Source of the DNA: JAIRTY01 sp050257395
GTDB lineage: Bacteria; Actinomycetota; Actinomycetes; Streptosporangiales; Streptosporangiaceae
DNA: 51,502 nt
Direction: 5' to 3'
Assembly: GCA_050257395.1 (NCBI GenBank)
Contig: JBLMWU010000223.1
Coordinates: 1 to 51,502 of the forward strand
Positions 47,604-51,502 of this stretch are shown here, in pieces. Both the position numbers and the translations under genes were made by a program. The notes below the pieces were generated by a model, which made no database searches, had not been told where the DNA came from, and was given only the letters and a program-made list of their open reading frames with translations. Position 1 is the stretch's first letter. Every line of letters starts with the position of its first letter.

Positions 47604-49295
47604 CTAGCCGACCGAGGGGCCGAGCCCGAGCGACTGCGGGGTGCTGGAATCGGGCGAGGGCTGGTGCAGGCCCTCGTCCAGGGAGCCGTACTCGGTCATC
47701 AGCGCGCGGCTGCCGCCCCACGGCGTCTGCTCCTCGGCCACCAGGGTGTTGGTGGTGAGCAGCAGCCCCGCCACGGACGCGCCGTTCTGCAGCGCCGACC
47801 GGGCGACCCGCAGCGGGTCGATGATGCCCAGCTCGATCATGTTCCCGTACCGGCCGGCCAGCGCGTCGAAGCCGCCGTCCGGGCCCATCGCCTGCATCCG
47901 GGCGACCACCTCCCGCCCGGGGTGGCCCGCGTTCTGCGCGATCAGGAAGGCCGGCTCGGTCAGCACGCTGCGGACGATCTCCACCCCTACCGCGTAATCG
48001 CCGGTGACCTCGAGGTCCGCGAGGGCGCCCTCGGCGTGCAGCAGGGCCGCCCCGCCGCCCGCCACGATGCCCTCGGCCATCGCGGCCCGGGTGGCCGACA
48101 GCGCGTCCTCCACCCGGTGCCGCAGCTCCTTGAGCTCGGCGCTGGTCGGGGCGCCGACCTTGATCACCGCGACCTTGCCGGACAGCGACCCGATCCGCTC
48201 GGTGAGCACGTCCTCGTCAGCGCCGAAGGTCGCCCGCTCCAGCTCCGCCCGCAGCTGGCCGAGCCGGAACTCGACCGCGTCGCGCGGCCCGCCGCCGCCG
48301 ATGATCGCGGTGCGGTCCGCGTTGACCCGCACCTGCCCGGCCCGGCCGAGCTGCTCCAGCGTCATCGTCTCCAGCGTGAAGCCGGAGTGCCTGCTGTAGA
48401 CGGCGCCGCCGGTGAGGGTGGCGATGTCCTCCAGCTTGTGCAGCCGCCGGTCGCCAAAGCCGGGTGCCCGCACGGCCACGCACTGGAACAGCCTGTTCAC
48501 GTGGTTGTGCACCAGCATGGACAGGGCGGTGCCCTCGACGTTCTCGGCGATGATGACCAGCGGGCGCGGGGCCCGCATGATCTTGTCCAGCAGCGGCATG
48601 AGCTGCTGGACCTTGGTGATCTTCTCGCTGCACAGCAGGATGTAGGGGTCCTCGACGATGGCCTCCAGGCTGGCCGGGTCGGTCACCATGTACGGCGACA
48701 GGTAGCCGTTGCCGAACTCGAAGCCCTCGACGAAGTCGACCCGCATGCCGGGCAGCGGCGCGTCCTCCACGGTGACGATGCCGCCTTCGCCCACGGTGTG
48801 CAGGGCCTGGGCGATCACCGCGCCGACCACCTCGTCGTCGTTGGCCGACACCGCGGCGACCCGCCGGTAGTCCTCTTCCGTCTCGACCGGGTGGGCCGCG
48901 TCCTGCAGGTGCCCGACCAGCCTGGCCACGGCCAGGTCGATGCCCCGCTTCACCAGCACCGGGTTGGCGCCCTCGGTGATCGCCTGCATGCCCTGGCGAA
49001 CGATCGCCTGGGCGATCACCGTCGCGGTGGTGGTGCCGTCACCGACGATGTCGTTCGTCCTGATGGCGGCTTCCTTGACCAGCTGCGCGCCCATGTTCTC
49101 GAACTGGTTCCGCAGGTGGATCTCGCGGGCGATCGTCACGCCGTCGTTGGTGATCACCGGCGACCCGGTGATCTTCTCCAGGATGACGTTGCGCCCCTTC
49201 GGGCCGAGGGTGGATTTCACCGCCTCGGCGAGCTGATCCACGCCGGCCTGCAGCAGGCTGCGGGCGTCCGGGCCGAAACGCAGTTCCTTGGCCAT
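47604..49295 (-). CDS. GroEL-like chaperonin, probably monooxygenase-specific (MimG type)
   Basis: 563 residues, ATG 49293-49295 with GAGGAG upstream. It is a complete chaperonin: KSTLGPKGRNVILEK, NDGVTIAREI, VGDGTTTATV (ATP site), IIAENVEGTAL and the C-terminal equatorial part. Unlike housekeeping GroEL it lacks a Gly-Met-rich tail, ending in a Ser/Pro/Gly-rich segment, and no groES is adjacent. Neighbours are an alcohol dehydrogenase, a DUF59 protein and an amidohydrolase. This matches the mycobacterial mim and rhodococcal/Gordonia prm clusters, where a GroEL-like protein folds the hydroxylase. Co-transcription with those genes is likely. Confidence 0.92.
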   Translation of the reverse strand: MAKELRFGPDARSLLQAGVDQLAEAVKSTLGPKGRNVILEKITGSPVITNDGVTIAREIHLRNQFENMGAQLVKEAAIRTNDIVGDGTTTATVIAQAIVRQGMQAITEGANPVLVKRGIDLAVARLVGHLQDAAHPVETEEDYRRVAAVSANDDEVVGAVIAQALHTVGEGGIVTVEDAPLPGMRVDFVEGFEFGNGYLSPYMVTDPASLEAIVEDPYILLCSEKITKVQQLMPLLDKIMRAPRPLVIIAENVEGTALSMLVHNHVNRLFQCVAVRAPGFGDRRLHKLEDIATLTGGAVYSRHSGFTLETMTLEQLGRAGQVRVNADRTAIIGGGGPRDAVEFRLGQLRAELERATFGADEDVLTERIGSLSGKVAVIKVGAPTSAELKELRHRVEDALSATRAAMAEGIVAGGGAALLHAEGALADLEVTGDYAVGVEIVRSVLTEPAFLIAQNAGHPGREVVARMQAMGPDGGFDALAGRYGNMIELGIIDPLRVARSALQNGASVAGLLLTTNTLVAEEQTPWGGSRALMTEYGSLDEGLHQPSPDSSTPQSLGLGPSVG

Positions 49296-49362
49296 GGGGG
49301 GCTCCTCACCGTTGAGTGTCGGGCTGCTGGGTCAGGTGAAGCGGGGCACCGGCCCGGCGCGG

Positions 49363-50391
49363 TCAGGGCACGAGAATGGCCCGGCCGCGCACCCGGCCCG
49401 CGTCCAGATCGGCGATCGCGTCCGCGGCCGCGTCCAGCGGGTAGGTCCGGGTGTGCAGGGTGACCTTGCCGGACTGGGCCAGCACCATCAGCTCGGCCAG
49501 GTCGTTGTAGGTGCCGACGATGTTGCCGATGATGTTGCGCTCGGTGGAGATGATGTCGAGGGTCGGGATGCGCAGCTCGCCGCCGTAGCCGATCACGTAG
49601 TACGAGCCGGCCTGCGCCGTCATGGCGAACCCGTCCTGCTCGGCGCCCTGCTCGGCCACGAAGTCGAGCACGACGTCGGCGCCGCGCCCGCCGGTCAGCT
49701 CCATGACCTCGCCGACCTGGCCGCCGTCGGCGACCACGGTGTGCTGCGCGCCGAGCTGCTCGGCGAGCTTGAGCGCGTCGGGGTTGCGGTCGACCACGAT
49801 GATGGTGGTCGCGGTGAGCGCGGCCGCGCACTGGATGCCGATGTGCCCGAGCCCGCCCGCGCCGGTCACCACGCAGGTGGTGCCCGGGTACAGCAGCGGG
49901 ATGGCCTTGCGCACGGCGTGGTAGGCGGTGATGCCGGCGTCGGCGAGCGCGGCCACGTCCTGCGGCTGGGTCTGCGGGTCGAGCTTGACGCAGGCCCGGG
50001 CCGTGGTGAGCAGGTACTCGGCCATGCCGCCGTCCCGGTTGATGAGGCCGGGGAAGGCACCGGCCTCGCAGTGCATGTCGTTGCCGGCCCGGCAGGCGCG
50101 GCACAGGCCGCAGCTGGGCGCCGGGTGCAGGATCACCGTGTCGCCCACGGCGACGTTGGTGACCCCGGGTCCGACCTCGTGCACCCAGCCGGCGTTCTCG
50201 TGGCCGAGGGTGTAGGGCAGCTCGGTCTGGGTGCGCTCGGCCCACTGGCCTTCGATGATGTGCAGGTCGGTGCGGCACACCCCGGCTCCGCCGATCTTCA
50301 CGATGACGTCGAGCGGGCCGCTGATGGACGGCTCGGGGACGTCCTCCACCACGGGCTGGGAGTGGTACTCGTGCAGCCGGACAGCCTTCAT
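49363..50391 (-). CDS. Zinc-dependent alcohol dehydrogenase
   Basis: 342 residues; its ATG overlaps the upstream gene stop (ATGA). Catalytic zinc ligands Cys in GVCRTDLHII and His-Glu in YTLGHENAGWVHEVG; structural zinc cysteines in CGLCRACRAGNDMHC; NAD-binding GAGGLGHIGIQ and IIVVDRN. In prm/mim-type clusters this enzyme oxidises the alcohol made by the monooxygenase (for example 2-propanol). Length is normal for medium-chain dehydrogenases. Confidence 0.94.
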   Translation of the reverse strand: MKAVRLHEYHSQPVVEDVPEPSISGPLDVIVKIGGAGVCRTDLHIIEGQWAERTQTELPYTLGHENAGWVHEVGPGVTNVAVGDTVILHPAPSCGLCRACRAGNDMHCEAGAFPGLINRDGGMAEYLLTTARACVKLDPQTQPQDVAALADAGITAYHAVRKAIPLLYPGTTCVVTGAGGLGHIGIQCAAALTATTIIVVDRNPDALKLAEQLGAQHTVVADGGQVGEVMELTGGRGADVVLDFVAEQGAEQDGFAMTAQAGSYYVIGYGGELRIPTLDIISTERNIIGNIVGTYNDLAELMVLAQSGKVTLHTRTYPLDAAADAIADLDAGRVRGRAILVP

Positions 50392-51230
50392 CGGTTCTCC
50401 TCGCCTAGTCCTGCGGTCTGGTACCGGTGCCGCAGCATGCCGCGGCAGATCCCGGTGTTCGCGTCGATGCTGACTCGGGTGGTATGTGCCCGCCGCAGGT
50501 GCAGGGGCATCGCCCCGGCGGGGACCGGCTCACCGGTGGCCGGGTCCACGACCAGCGGCGAGCCGTCCCCAGCGGGCAGCCCCAGTTCCGCCCGCCGCTG
50601 CCGGAGCCGGGTCAGCTCCGCTGAGGGCGGCGCGTCGCCCACGGTCATCGACGCCAGCGCGGCCGGGTCGGCACCGTCGGCGAGGAGGCGGCGGCACAGC
50701 CGGTCGGTGCCGGCCATGACCGCCTTGCGCAGGAAGCCAGCCCGCAGCTCACCCAGCTCGCTGACGGCCTCGCCGTCGAACGAGCGGACGAACCCGGCCC
50801 GGGCGGCCACTCCCTGGTTGATCGGGCCGGCCGCGAAATGGTCCTCCAGCTCTATGGCCGCGCTGCGCACCCCGGCCACGGCCGACACCGCGTCATAGGC
50901 GTCGGCCACCATCAGGTAGGCGAAGTTCGGCGCGCAGAAGTAGGTGGGCAGCCGCAGCCGCACCACCGCGTCGCCCGCCGCGGACACGGCGGCGGAGGTC
51001 ACGAAGCCGAGGGCGGTGATGGGCTCGTCCAGCTCCGGGTCCCGCACCGCCGCGAGCGCGGCCAGCACCTGGTCAGCGCTTGGCGGCCCGGTGGCCGGCG
51101 CCGCCGGGCCCGGCCGCACAGCTGCCTGGCCGGGCCCGGAGGCGCCGCCCCGGGCGGTGGCGTGCCCACCCGGGGCGGCACCGCCCCCCCGGCCGGCGGT
51201 CACCGGGCCTGCGCTCACCCGGGCGGTCAT
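50388..51230 (-). CDS. DUF59 (MIP18-like) accessory protein of a monooxygenase cluster
   Basis: 280 residues from ATG 51228-51230, which overlaps the amidohydrolase stop. After a Gly/Pro-rich 50-residue leader the DUF59 domain reads VLAALAAVRDPELDEPITALGFVTSA, RLPTYFCAPNFAYLMVADAYDAV. The C-terminal 130 residues include DHFAAGPINQGVAARAGFVRSF. DUF59 proteins help assemble or transfer iron-sulfur or iron centres, so this could serve the di-iron hydroxylase or its reductase. The longer frame upstream is discarded because it would lie within the amidohydrolase gene. Confidence 0.85.
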   Translation of the reverse strand: MTARVSAGPVTAGRGGGAAPGGHATARGGASGPGQAAVRPGPAAPATGPPSADQVLAALAAVRDPELDEPITALGFVTSAAVSAAGDAVVRLRLPTYFCAPNFAYLMVADAYDAVSAVAGVRSAAIELEDHFAAGPINQGVAARAGFVRSFDGEAVSELGELRAGFLRKAVMAGTDRLCRRLLADGADPAALASMTVGDAPPSAELTRLRQRRAELGLPAGDGSPLVVDPATGEPVPAGAMPLHLRRAHTTRVSIDANTGICRGMLRHRYQTAGLGEENR

Positions 51231-51502
51231 GCCCCGGCGACCAGCTGCGCGTCGTCCTGCGCCGCCGGCGTGCCCTGCCCGGCCGCCAGCTGGCACTCCG
51301 CTGGGACCTCGATGCCGTACAGCTTCGCAGCGTTGAGTCCGAGGATCTTCTTCTTGGTGGCGGTGGTCACCGCCGGGTAGTCCGAGTACTCCTCGCGGTC
51401 CGGGTAGTCCCAGTCGACGAATCCCTCGACCTGCCACTTCGGCTCCCAGATGCCGTAGTCGCTGCCGAAGGTCATCTTGTCCTCGCCGACCCAGAACAGC
51501 AG
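51227..51502 (-). CDS. Amidohydrolase-family protein (C-terminal part, cut by window edge)
   Basis: The frame is open from the right edge to TGA at 51227. The visible 91 residues include LFWVGEDKMTFGSDYGIWEPKW, WDYPD, and KKKILGLNAAKLYGIEVP, a C-terminal pattern of the amidohydrolase_2 (PF04909) family, in which FGSDY carries the last metal-site residue. It is the upstream neighbour expected in prm/mim clusters. The N-terminus and metal-binding HxH would lie beyond the window. Confidence 0.85.
   Translation of the reverse strand: MLFWVGEDKMTFGSDYGIWEPKWQVEGFVDWDYPDREEYSDYPAVTTATKKKILGLNAAKLYGIEVPAECQLAAGQGTPAAQDDAQLVAGA

Noticed and set aside
46665..49463. 932-codon plus-strand frame opposite the Nramp and chaperonin genes
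   Set aside because: The minus-strand products are complete and recognisable; this frame is compositionally biased and has no motif.
1..51502. tRNA, rRNA, insertion sequences, prophage genes, CRISPR arrays
   Set aside because: None recognised by eye on either strand; no transposase, integrase or Cas motif appears in the translated frames.

Overview
The window is very G+C-rich, uses GTG starts often, and packs genes on both strands, as expected of an actinobacterium. A glnE / GlnA2-type glutamine synthetase / nadE / panB block, a predicted coenzyme F420:NADPH oxidoreductase and many actinobacterial families (BTAD regulator, DUF2236 oxygenase, Drr-type ABC exporter) suggest a filamentous actinomycete. 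The genus cannot be fixed from the sequence. I found no rRNA, tRNA, CRISPR array or insertion sequence.

Layout. 1-2110: the 5' part of a membrane-anchored STAND/NACHT-like ATPase that runs off the left edge. 2340-6980: small and accessory genes: a DUF5666-like protein, an MpaB-type oxygenase, two ABM-like proteins divergent from a TetR regulator, a membrane protein, a diacylglycerol-kinase-like lipid kinase and a lipoprotein. 7226-10929: a heterodimeric ABC exporter. 11063-12874: an orphan sensor histidine kinase. 13045-24270: a nitrogen/NAD block (glnE; two MarR-like regulators; serine hydrolase, P1 peptidase and GlnA2 in one operon; then divergently a BTAD regulator and nadE). 24280-28727: DUF2891, lipoprotein, methyltransferase, AlkZ-like and flavodoxin genes. 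28822-31128: a DHA2 efflux pump with its TetR repressor. 31357-33620: panB, npdG and a conserved hypothetical. 33876-36470: a PadR-controlled Drr-type ABC exporter. 36530-40418: a PEP mutase-like enzyme, two paralogous double-YbjQ proteins, a small protein and map. 40394-45343: two tandem copies of a two-gene cassette (cysteine-bearing membrane protein plus subtilisin-like protease). 45555-47585: a histidine phosphatase and an Nramp transporter. 47604-51502: GroEL-like chaperonin, alcohol dehydrogenase, DUF59 protein and amidohydrolase, which together look like the accessory end of a propane/phenol-type di-iron monooxygenase (prm/mim) cluster whose oxygenase genes would lie beyond the right edge.

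The two most interesting observations are these. First, the protease cassettes share the same gene order, the same stop/start overlap and the same four cysteines in the partner, yet the protease of one copy has lost Asp, His, oxyanion Asn and Ser: an apparent pseudo-protease beside its active sister. Second, an intergenic repeat of about 120 bp occurs three times (7094-7213, 33623-33750 inverted, 46141-46256). Two copies are identical over 104 bp, and all can fold into a long stem-loop.
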